64,000 nucleotides of DNA, from assembly GCA_030248065.1 (NCBI GenBank), contig JASAMV010006330.1, positions 1 through 64,000 of the forward strand, in the 5' to 3' direction. The position numbers and the translations under genes are program-made. This DNA comes from Rhynchonema sp. JSB1_4 (Eukaryota; Nematoda; Chromadorea; Monhysterida; Xyalidae). The notes under the pieces were generated by a model. It was given only the letters and a program-made list of their open reading frames with translations. It had not been told where the DNA came from and did not search any database. Position 1 is the stretch's first letter. The number at the start of each line of letters is the position of its first letter. This document shows, one piece after another, positions 45,794 through 56,200 of the stretch.

Positions 45794-46540
45794 CCGTAAA
45801 ACCTAAAATACAAGGGAGGGCTGTATTTTTTCACTGACCCCTTTTAGGGGGGGGGGGTCTATTTTTTTGTGGGGGGGGGCTGTATTTTTTCGCTGCCCAA
45901 AATCTCAAAAAAATGTTCCAAAAAATATCCCTAAAATGGAGTTCTGTCAGGGTGTTACTGGTCATTATTGAGTGTTTTTAGGTGCAGATCTTCCATAAAA
46001 GGCTACGTCATCATCAGTGTTGGAGGTGGGGGGGGGGGGTGGGGGGGGGGGGCCCCCCCCCCCAGTACAGTAGGTATCCCCCCCTCGCCTGGTACAGTAG
46101 GTATCCCCCCGATGTTTGGCATGGTACAGTAGGTATCCCCCCCTCGAGTTTCACCCCGGTACAGTAGGTATCCCCCCCCGATTTTGCCCCAAAAGTGCCA
46201 ATTTTTTACCAAAATGGCCAAAATTAGTGTAAAATCAGTGGTTTTTGCCTCAAATTACCCAAAATTCGCGCGCTACGCGCGCAAATACTACGTTTTCACA
46301 CGATTCCACACATAATAAAAACATTGAAAATTTTCACCCCAAAACCTACCCCCCCCCCCAACCCCCCCAAACCCCCCCCCCCTAGGTACATAACCCCCCC
46401 CCCCCCAGGCCATCGGCTTTGTTACAGTAGGTATCCCCCCACTCCGAGCGCGGTACAGTAGGTATCCCCCCCTCCAGAGTACCTCCAACACTGGTCATCA
46501 TATACTCAACCACAAACCGTGTTGGCGGTGGGGGGGTTTG
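45794..46540. mobile_element. F2 element fragment, host of A1
   Basis: It starts TA-CCGTAAAACCTAAAATACA directly after F1 and contains the F handle words. The A1 insertion splits it. Its right end was not found before the next F copy begins at 46548. Confidence 0.6.
46015..46493. mobile_element. hAT-type element A1 with TSD GTCATCAT
   Basis: Ends CAGTGTTGGAGGT and ACCTCCAACACTG; GTCATCAT at 46007-46014 and 46494-46501. Handle GGTACAGTAGGTATCCCCCC, four copies left and two right, all in one orientation. Core hairpin CGCGCGCTACGCGCGC near 46266. Non-coding, 479 bp. Confidence 0.94.
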
Positions 46541-46547
46541 GGGGGTA

Positions 46548-46990
46548 CCTTAAAAACCAAAATAGTGGGGGGGGGGCTCTATTAATTCACTGACCCCATT
46601 TTGGGGGGCTCTATTACGGGGGGGGGGGGGTCTATTCCGGGGGGGCCTCTATTAATTCACTGACCCGAACCTGAAAAATTGTTCCCAGAAATACCCCCCA
46701 AAAACCCCTAAAAATGGGATTGAAAGGATGTTTTTTCGCTTGTAATCGCATTTATTCGTGTCTATTCGTCAATTAGAGGCATATTATGTGCTCTGAACGA
46801 ACAATAAACGTGCATAAATGTACCTGTGCACCACTATCAGGCCTTAATACACTACTGTATAGGGGATGGTACTTAGGGGGCTCTATTCCGGGGGGCTCTA
46901 TTAATTCACTGACCCCTTTTTTGGGGGGGGCTGTGCTGTATTACGGGGCGGGGCTCTATTCCGAGGGGGGCTGTATTTAGGTTTTTACGG
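46548..46990. mobile_element. TA-flanked F3 element without nested insertions
   Basis: Left end CCTTAAAAACCAAAATAG (slightly diverged), right end TATTTAGGTTTTTACGG, TA on both sides. It preserves ACACTACTGTATAGGGGAT near 46852, the undisturbed version of the site hit by C and B2 in F1. Confidence 0.8.
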
Positions 46991-47027
46991 TAGCCCCCCC
47001 CCCCCCCCTGTACCGACGGAACCCCCC

Positions 47028-47422
47028 TCGCCTGGTACAGTAGGTATCCCCCCTTTTTTTGGCATGGTACAGTAGGTATCCCCCCGATTTTCACCCCGGT
47101 ACAGTAGGTATCCCCCCCCCCGATTTTGCCCCAAAGGTGCCAATTTTTGACCAAAATGGCCAAAATTAGTGTAAAATCAGTGGTTTTTACCTCAAATTAC
47201 CCCAAATTCGCGCGCTACGCGCGCAAACACAACGTTTTCACACGATTCCACACATAATAAACACATAAAAAATTTTCACCCCAAAACCTAACCCCCCCCA
47301 ACCCCCCAAACCCCCCTAGGTACATACCCCCCCCCCAGGCCATCGGCTCTGGTACAGCAGGTATCCCCCCCTCTCCGAGCGCGGTACAGTAGGTATCCCC
47401 CTCCAGAGTACCTCCAACACTG
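47028..47422. mobile_element. hAT-type element A3, left end lost
   Basis: It parallels A1 from the second handle onward, includes the hairpin CGCGCGCTACGCGCGC at about 47212, and ends ACCTCCAACACTG at 47422. The left terminus is missing beyond a poly-C run. Confidence 0.8.
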
Positions 47423-49017
47423 ACCACAAACGTTGTACTTAAGGTGTCTTATACAAGAACTTGACTTTACTAGTTACGACCCCCAAGCGGGGAATTCCAA
47501 GTTGGGGGGGGGGCTGTATTTTTTGGGGGGGGGGGGCTCTATTTTTTCACTGACCTCTTTTAGGGGGGCTGGGCTCTATTTTTGGGGGGCCCTATTTTAG
47601 GGAATCCGGTAGAAGGGACTCTATTAATTCACTGACCCCATTTTGATGGGGTCTATTACGGGGGGCTCTATTCCGGGGGGCCTCTATTAATTCAGTGACC
47701 CGAACGTACAAAAATTGTTCCCAGAAATACCCCCAAAACCCCCCAAAAAGGGGTTTGAAAGGATGTTGTTTTCGCTCGTAATCGCATTTACCGTAAAAAC
47801 CTACCGTAAAAACCTAAATAGAAGGGGGGCTCTATTATGGGTGGGCACAATACCCAATACCCGATACCAATACCACCCAATACCAATACCAATACCAGTG
47901 TTTGGTATTGGTATTGGGTCTAATTCTGGTATTGGGTATTGGTATGGAAGCTGGCCTGGTATTGGTATTGGGTATTGGTATTGGGTTTGCCCAGGTATTG
48001 GGTCAAAACCAATACCCAATACTAATCCAGGAAAACCCAATACCAAACCAATACCAAACCCAATACCTGACTCAAAACCCAATACCAAACCAATACCAAA
48101 CCCAATACCAACCCAATACCAGACCAAAAACCCAATACCAAACCAATACTAAGACCAATACCCAATACCCAATACCAATACCGACCCAATACCCAATACT
48201 CAATACCAATACCAACCCAATACTAAACCCAATACCAGGCACTTCAGTAGTATTGATCTGGTATTGGGTATTGGTATTGGTATTGAGTCTCACCCGGTAT
48301 TGGTATTGGGTATTGGTATTGGGTCACCAATTTGGTATTGGTATTGGGTATTGGTACAGGGCCGGTATTGGTGTTGGGTATTGGTATTGGGTGTCAAAAG
48401 TGGTATTGTGCCCAGGCCTAGGCTCTATTAACTCACTGACCCCATTTTGGGGGGCTCTATTACGGGGGGCTCTATTCTGGGGGGCCTCTATTAATTGACT
48501 GACCCGAACCTGAAATAATTGTTCCCAGAAATACCCCCAAAACCCCTAAAAAGGGGTTTGAAATGATGTTTTTTCGCTTGTAATCGCATTTATTCGTGTC
48601 TATTCGGTATTAGGGGCTGTATTTAGGTTTTTACGGTGATTCACTGACCCTTTTTGGGGGGCTGTATTACGGGGGGCTCTATTCCGGGGGCCTCTATTAA
48701 TTCACTGACCCGAACCTGAAAAAATTGTTCCCAGAAATACCCCCAAAAAAACCCTAAAAAGGGGTTTGAAATGATGTTTTTTCGCTTGTAATCGCATTTA
48801 TTCGTGTCTATTCGGTATTAGGGGGCTGTATTTAGGTTTTTACGGTAATTCACTTACCCCTTTTTTTGGGGGGCTGTATTACGGGGGGGCTCTATTCCGG
48901 GGGCTGTATTTAGGTTTTTACGGTACTTAGATGGGCTCTATTCCGGGGGGCTCTATTAATTCACTGACCCCGTTTGGGGGGCTGTATTACGGGGGGCTCT
49001 ATACCGGGGGGCACGAG
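47423..49017. repeat. F-family fragments and a GGTATT/AATACC satellite
   Basis: Several partial F copies (CCGTAAAAACCTAAATA ends, TTCACTGACCC handles). Between 47856 and 48415 lies a satellite of GGTATT, GGTATTGGG and their complement, switching strand several times. No gene. The part 48161-48867 recurs inverted at 50057-50769. Confidence 0.75.
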
Positions 49018-49025
49018 GCACGGTA

Positions 49026-49419
49026 CAGTGTAGTTCCTGGTCCGGCGCGGCGGTTAGTGTACCTACCCCTTTTTTCCGTGCGGCGGTTAGTGTACCTCCC
49101 TGGGGGGAAGGGGGGGGAAGACCCAAATCCGGGAAAAAGTCACTTTTTGAGGTAGAAAATTTGACCGATTTTTGCCCCTTTTTGGAAAAAATTCTCCATA
49201 AAAAGGGTATTTTGGCGACTTTTGACATCATTGACCTAAAAATCACCCATTTTAGGCCTAAAAATGCCCATTTTAGGCCTAAAAATGCCGATTTTAGGCA
49301 AAAATTGAGGCGGTTAGTGTACCTCGCGCGGCGGTTAGTGTACTAGTGTACCTTGGTCGCGGCGGTTAGTGTACCTTAGGGGGGGGGACCCCCCCCCTCC
49401 CCCCCCAGGAACTACACTG
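49026..49419. mobile_element. hAT-type element G1 with TSD GCACGGTA
   Basis: Ends CAGTGTAGTTCCTGG and CCAGGAACTACACTG; GCACGGTA at 49018-49025 and 49420-49427. Handle GCGGCGGTTAGTGTACCT, two copies left and three right in one orientation. No hairpin core. Confidence 0.94.
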
Positions 49420-50046
49420 GCACGGTATGTGAATTCTATTTCCCGTTCCATTTTTCAAGAAGGATGAAGAGAAAGGGCTTTTGCAAATTTGCAATCAGAA
49501 TCAGAGAGATTAGGAGCGGGTCGGGTAACCTCGGCCCGGCCCAGGCATGGGCATGGGTGTAGTTCCTGGGGGGAGGGGGTCCCCCTAAGGACACTTAATT
49601 TCCCCGACCCCGACCAAGGTACACTAGTACACTAATTTCCCCCTCCGGACTAATTTCCCCAATTTTTGTCGTCTAAAGTAGGCATTTTTAGGCCTAAAAT
49701 GGGTATTTTTAGGTCTGAAATGTGTAATTTTTAGGTCGATGTTGTCAAAATTCGCCAAAATACCTTTTTCTGAAGAACTTTTTCCAAAAGGGGGCAAAAT
49801 TTTCCACCTTAAAAAGTGACTGTTTCCTGAATTTGGGACTCCCCCTTCCCCCTAGGCGTATACTTGCGGGCCGGAAAAAAACCGTTTTTTTCCGAAAAAA
49901 ACCGAAAAAAAACCGTTTTTTTCCGAGGCCCGGAAAAATACGTTTTTATTTTTCCGGAAATTTTTCCAAGTGGCAACTTTTGGGGAAAAAAACGGTTTTT
50001 TTTCCAAAAATTTCCGAAATATTTTCAAGGGTTACGAAAGGATGTT
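49119..50046. repeat. Segment B of a 0.93-kb direct duplication, copy 1
   Basis: Nearly identical to 50770-51698, differing only in homopolymer lengths that I could find. It covers most of G1 and the left part of G2. Confidence 0.92.
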
Positions 50047-50056
50047 TCCAGAAATA

Positions 50057-50769
50057 CCCCCAAAAAAAGGGGTAAGTGAATTACCGTAAAAACCTAAATA
50101 CAGCCCCCTAATACCGAATAGACACGAATAAATGCGATTACAAGCGAAAAAACATCATTTCAAACCCCTTTTTAGGGTTTTTTTGGGGGTATTTCTGGGA
50201 ACAATTTTTTCAGGTTCGGGTCAGTGAATTAATAGAGGCCCCCGGAATAGAGCCCCCCGTAATACAGCCCCCCAAAAAGGGTCAGTGAATCACCGTAAAA
50301 ACCTAAATACAGCCCCTAATACCGAATAGACACGAATAAATGCGATTACAAGCGAAAAAACATCATTTCAAACCCCTTTTTAGGGGTTTTGGGGGTATTT
50401 CTGGGAACAATTATTTCAGGTTCGGGTCAGTCAATTAATAGAGGCCCCCCAGAATAGAGCCCCCCGTAATAGAGCCCCCCAAAATGGGGTCAGTGAGTTA
50501 ATAGAGCCTAGGCCTGGGCACAATACCACTTTTGACACCCAATACCAATACCCAACACCAATACCGGCCCTGTACCAATACCCAATACCAATACCAAATT
50601 GGTGACCCAATACCAATACCCAATACCAATACCGGGTGAGACTCAATACCAATACCAATACCCAATACCAGATCAATACTACTGAAGTGCCTGGTATTGG
50701 GTTTAGTATTGGGTTGGTATTGGTATTGAGTATTGGGTATTGGGTCGGTATTGGTATTGGGTATTGGGT
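50057..50769. repeat. Inverted copy of 48161-48867
   Basis: About 710 bp, near-identical, reverse complement of the F fragments plus GGTATT satellite. It abuts segment B copy 2 exactly. Confidence 0.9.
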
Positions 50770-51698
50770 AGACCCAAATCCGGGAAAAAGTCACTTTTTG
50801 AGGTAGAAAATTTGACCGATTTTTGCCCCTTTTTGGAAAAAATTCTCCATAAAAAGGGTATTTTGGCGACTTTTGACATCATTGACCTAAAAATCACCCA
50901 TTTTAGGCCTAAAAATGCCCATTTTAGGCCTAAAAATGCCGATTTTAGGCAAAAATTGAGGCGGTTAGTGTACCTCGCGCGGCGGTTAGTGTACTAGTGT
51001 ACCTTGGTCGCGGCGGTTAGTGTACCTTAGGGGGGGGGGACCCCCCCCTCCCCCCCCAGGAACTACACTGGCACGGTATGTGAATTCTATTTCCCGTTCC
51101 ATTTTTCAAGAAGGATGAAGAGAAAGGGCTTTTGCAAATTTGCAATCAGAATCAGAGAGATTAGGAGCGGGTCGGGTAACCTCGGCCCGGCCCAGGCATG
51201 GGCATGGGTGTAGTTCCTGGGGGGAGGGGGTCCCCCTAAGGACACTTAATTTCCCCGACCCCGACCAAGGTACACTAGTACACTAATTTCCCCCTCCGGA
51301 CTAATTTCCCCAATTTTTGTCGTCTAAAGTAGGCATTTTTAGGCCTAAAATGGGTATTTTTAGGTCTGAAATGTGTAATTTTTAGGTCGATGTTGTCAAA
51401 ATTCGCCAAAATACCTTTTTCTGAAGAACTTTTTCCAAAAGGGGGCAAAATTTTCCACCTTAAAAAGTGACTGTTTCCTGAATTTGGGACTCCCCCTTCC
51501 CCCTAGGCGTATACTTGCGGGCCGGAAAAAAACCGTTTTTTTTCCGAAAAAAACCGAAAAAAAACCGTTTTTTTCCGAGGCCCGGAAAAATACGTTTTTA
51601 TTTTTCCGGAAATTTTTCCAAGTGGCAACTTTTGGGGAAAAAAACGGTTTTTTTTCCAAAAATTTCCGAAATATTTTCAAGGGTTACGAAAGGATGTT
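50770..51698. repeat. Segment B of the 0.93-kb duplication, copy 2
   Basis: See 49119-50046. The match ends at 'AAGGATGTT' in both copies, after which the sequences differ. Confidence 0.92.
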
Positions 51699-51981
51699 GT
51701 CAAAACTAATGTAAATCGGTGCTAAACAGTTCAAAATGAGCACTTTTTAATCTCCAAGTGCATTTTTAGCATGTTTCAGGCCATTTCCCGACAAAATTTT
51801 CTCCAAAATAGGCGTTTTTGGACCATGGGTATCCTTAAGTACTGGAAAAATATTTGGAAAAAAAACGGTTTTTTTTCCGGAAAAAAACGGTTTTTTTTCC
51901 AAAAATATATTTTGCGGAAAAATACGCAAGTATACCCTAGGGAGGCACACTAATTTCCCCACCGGACCAGGAACTACACTG
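51209..51981. mobile_element. hAT-type element G2 with TSD GGCATGGG
   Basis: Right end CCAGGAACTACACTG; the left end reads TGTAGTTCCTGG, lacking the first three bases. GGCATGGG at 51201-51208 and 51982-51989. The handle is reversed relative to G1. The centre has AAAACCGTTTTTTTCCG palindromic runs. The truncated first copy starts at about 49557. Confidence 0.78.
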
Positions 51982-52013
51982 GGCATGGGGGCAATACCCA
52001 ATTAGGTTGGCCT

Positions 52014-52463
52014 CAGTGTTGGAGGTGGGGGGGGGGGTTGGGGGGGGGGGGTAGCCCCCCCCCAGTACAGTAGGTATCCCCCCTCGCCTGGTACAGTAGG
52101 TATCCCCCCCCGATGTTTGGCATGGTACAGTAGGTATCCCCCCCGATTTTCACCCCGGTACAGTAGGTATCCCCCCCCCCGATTGTGCCCAACAAGTGCC
52201 ACTTTTTTACCAAAATGGCCAAAATGAGTGTAAAATCAGTGGTTTTTGCCTCAAATTACCCAAAATTCGCGCGCACGATTCCACACATAATAAACACATT
52301 AAAAATTTTCACCCCAAACCCTAACCCCCCCCCAACCCCCCCCCCCAAACCCCCCCCTAGGTACATAACCCCCCCCAGGCCATCGGCTCTGGTACAGTAG
52401 GTATCCCCCCTCTCTGAGCGCGGTATAGTAGGTATGCCCCCCTCCAGAGTACCTCCAACACTG
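52014..52463. mobile_element. hAT-type element A2 with TSD GTTGGCCT
   Basis: Ends as A1; GTTGGCCT at 52006-52013 and 52464-52471. 450 bp. The core hairpin is partly deleted (CGCGCGCACGATTCC). Confidence 0.94.
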
Positions 52464-53240
52464 GTTGGCCTTCGCCAGGTATTGGGTGCGACCCAATACC
52501 CCGGTTATGCCCTATTTTCCGCCTCAGAGCCCTGAAACTTTGTAAAATTTTCAATTTTCGGCGCCAAGCCAGCAAGCCTTAATACACTATTATTCTATAT
52601 GGGATGTTACTTAGGGGAGGGGCGCTATTAATCCACTGACCCCTTTTGGGGGGCTGTGTTACGGTCGCTCAAATTTTCCACCTCAAAAAGACCTTTTCTT
52701 GAATTTGGGTCTTTCCCTTCCCTCAAGGAGGTACACTAACCGCCGCTGCGAAAAAATGGGCAGGTTGTAGGTACACTAACGTCCGCGCCGGACCAGGAAC
52801 TACACTGACTCCATCGCTTGCTTCTGACCGCAAAATCTAAATGGAAGGGGGCTCTATGAATCACTGACCCCATTTAGGGCGCTCTATTTGGGGCAGGGCA
52901 GAGGGGCAGAGTGGCCCTATTCAAGGGGCTTCTACCGTAAAAACCTAAGTAGAAGGGGAGGCTCTATTAATCACTGACCCCTTTTTGGGAGGCTCTAAAA
53001 TTGTTCCCAGAAATACACGTAAAAGCTGAATTTGGGTCTTCCTCCCCCTTTCCCCTCTCGGAGGTACACTGTCTCCCCTCCGAAACAAACGGGGGGCTGC
53101 TATCTCTCCGGACCAGGAACCACAGTGCTTAGAACTACACTGACCGTTTTCCAGATCTATGTGAGCCAACTACCACAACTAACGTTCAACTGTGTTTTGT
53201 GTAAACCATCTGTCGTCGTCGCTCACAGCCACCATCACCA
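52464..53240. repeat. Fragments of F and G families
   Basis: F handle words, and two G right ends (CCAGGAACTACACTG at about 52793; a diverged one near 53112). No gene. The TOM40 start follows. Confidence 0.65.
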
Positions 53241-56200
53241 ATGGGCAACACGGTGGCACGTGCGGCCTACGCACAAACGATACCGCGCGATGGAAGTGGA
53301 GATGCGGGCCCGGACAGTAAGGCACCCTACTCACCGCCGGGACCATCGACAACCGGTAATGCTGTGTTTTGTTCGATTGGCCCGTATTGATCGGACGTGC
53401 GTGTGCGTGGGTAATGAGTGTGTGTGTGTCCAGCTTAGAGAGATGTCGGGTGCAAGGCGCACCACCAGAAAGCTGTTTTGGGTGATAATTTGGATAGGGC
53501 GGCAACCTACGTATTGTTCCAGCTCCAGGGCAGGGGCGGCAACTCCCTCACTGTATCCAGGGGGCTCCCTCCCCCCAACTGCACCACTGCTGAAAGTATG
53601 GAGTGCCTCCAGCAGTGTTGTAGTTGGGGGTGGGTGGCATGGGGGGCACTCCCCCCAACTGTTAGGTAGCTTTCTTGCTCCCAAACCCATACCCCCAAAC
53701 TGGCTAGCTAGCTTTCTTGCTCCGGTCAGTCAAAAAAGTGTTGATTTTAGTGCCAAAATGACCATTATGTGGGCCAAAATGCTCAAAATCGCCCAAACTT
53801 TCTCACATGTGCACAAAAGTACGCATTTTAGGGCTTATTTTAGCATAATTTCAACCAATTTTTATACCCCTGTTTTTGACTTCTGGACCAATGCCCCGCC
53901 AAATCGGGGTACCCGGCTAGATAGCTAGCTTTCTTGCTCGGACCAACTAAAATACATCACTGGCCTCCAGGCGTCGGGTGTCGGATTTTTCGGGAATTCT
54001 GTACATTGAGCCAAAAATTTGCACAAATCGGGCAAATGAGCACAATTTTTGCTGTTTTTGGGCCAAAAATTCGATATCGGTTTTTTACAAGTGTTGGATG
54101 TCGGTTTTTTCAAATAGTTTCGTGGTCATCCAGGTATCGGGTGTCGGTACCCCCTCCCACGAGCCCTACTCCAGCGGGGTGGATGTGTTGTGTAGTTGAA
54201 TTTTTTCCGGAAAAATATGTTCACTGAAAAAAACCGTTTTTTCCGAAAACACCGTTTTTTCGATATTTTCCGAGCCAAATTTGGGCACCGGTCACAATGG
54301 TGTATATTTGGCACATTATGCGCTAAAAATGGTGTATGAAAGGTAATCCTGTTGAGAAAGCGCTAATAAGAGCTGTAAAACGGCTGGAAAACACTTGAAA
54401 AAGTATGTTTCTGCAATAAAAATAGCGTTCCCCCACAATTGTGACACTTTTCCAGAAAAGCTCAAATTCCCCCGTGCAATTTTTTCGGAAAAATATATTT
54501 CACTGAAAAAAAACGTTTTTTTTTCAGAAAAAAACGGCCAGTTTGCAGTTTCCATGTTTTATGTGGTTCGCACTGTAAAAGTAGAGTTGTTGTCGTTCAA
54601 TGTGATGTGGCTTCGGCTTGTAAGGCACAGGCCTAAGCCCAAGCCTAAGTTGGAACGTAAGCTTAAGCCTGAAAACAAAGCCTGAATGTTCCACGCAGGG
54701 TGGAACCCCCGTATTCCTATCCCTTTTGGCCCGCAACATTATTGACTACGTAGGCGTTCCTGGAAATATAAAGCAACACACAACACACCCGACGAAGGTG
54801 GCGTGTATTCGCAACGAAAAAAAAAAAAAAAACAACATCCCCACCTATTCCTCAACCAACATCCCAAAACAGCAGCCAAAATCACCACTCTCCACCTGCA
54901 AAACGCGCTCCCATATACAGTTCAGCGTTCAGGAGATTAACATATTTCAGATTCTGATCCCCAAAGGCCAGCACTGCCGACAACAGGAAGCCCGGATGAC
55001 GACAAACTGAATCCCGGTCCACTTGAGGAGCTTCATAGAAAATGCAAAGGTTGGGCAATTCGTTTACATACAGGTTTTGAAGAAAAATTCATGTATCCCC
55101 ACAGTAGGATTGAATGCGATTGTCAAGGTCTATTAAAATAGCTTGGACTTGAAACGTTGTCTACGTAACGATAACGAATGATGCAAATCAATAAATTCTT
55201 TTGAAAAACTATCGATTTGAGTACTTTAAACTTTACAACAGGACGGGCGACGGGCGCACAATGACAACAATTGCATGCAATAGTGCTACACAAAGCGCAT
55301 ATGAGAGAGAAAGGTCACAGAAACCAGGACAGGACAGATTACAGGACATGTTAACAGAAAATGAAAACAAGGTAGTAATCCTCATCTACGTCAAACAGCA
55401 GTGCCGGGAGGAGAGGGAGAGGGGGGGGGGGGACCCAAGAAAACCCGCACCCAAAAAAAAAAACACACCCCAAAAAACCCCAAAAAAAAAACCACCAAAA
55501 AAATCCCCACCCCCACACCCCCCCCCCCCCCCCCCCCACCCCGCCCGCTAGGAGCGGGGCACATTGCTTCAGTCCATATTGTCAACAGTCCAGAACAGAA
55601 CAGGGGCGCAGCCAACCACCGCGTCCGACCGAGTTCGGTCAATGGGATGGATATGGCGTTGTCCCATTCGATACGCATTAACGTATGTCTGGGGACGCCA
55701 GCCGCGTCGCTAGATTGGTGGTACACGGAAGTGACAGAGACAATCAAGAATCCACCACCTGCCCTGAGCTGTTGACAGTACGGACTATTGAAATGGGCGT
55801 GTGTTCTACCTACCGAATTCTATCATATTTGCAGATGTGCAACCGATTTTGTTCGACGGCGCCAAAGTAATGGTGCAGAAGGGTCTGTCGAGCCATTTCC
55901 AAGTATCGCACACTCTCAACATGTCGCCACAAACCAATTGTTATCGATTTGGGGCCACGTACGTCGGCACAAATCAAGTCGGCCCACAAGAGGTCGGCCA
56001 ATCAAAATTAATTTGTTCATCGTTATCTCTATTTTTTAATTTATCCGGCTTTGTTTCTAATTCAGGCTTATCCGGTTTTCTTCGCTGATTCTGACATTAA
56101 CGGTGACATAACGGCCACGGTTGTGCAAAAATTTGGTCCGAAGATGAAAGTCAAACTGCAGAGTCAGGTAATTTTATAATGAATGCTGGCTATTTTTGGA

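Noticed and set aside
47902..48498. 198-codon open frame on the plus strand
   Set aside because: It is the translation of the GGTATT/AATACC satellite (Leu/Val/Tyr/Pro/Asn repeats), with no domain.
55401..55775. 124-codon Lys/Pro-rich frame
   Set aside because: Caused by the A/C low-complexity tract in TOM40 intron 2.
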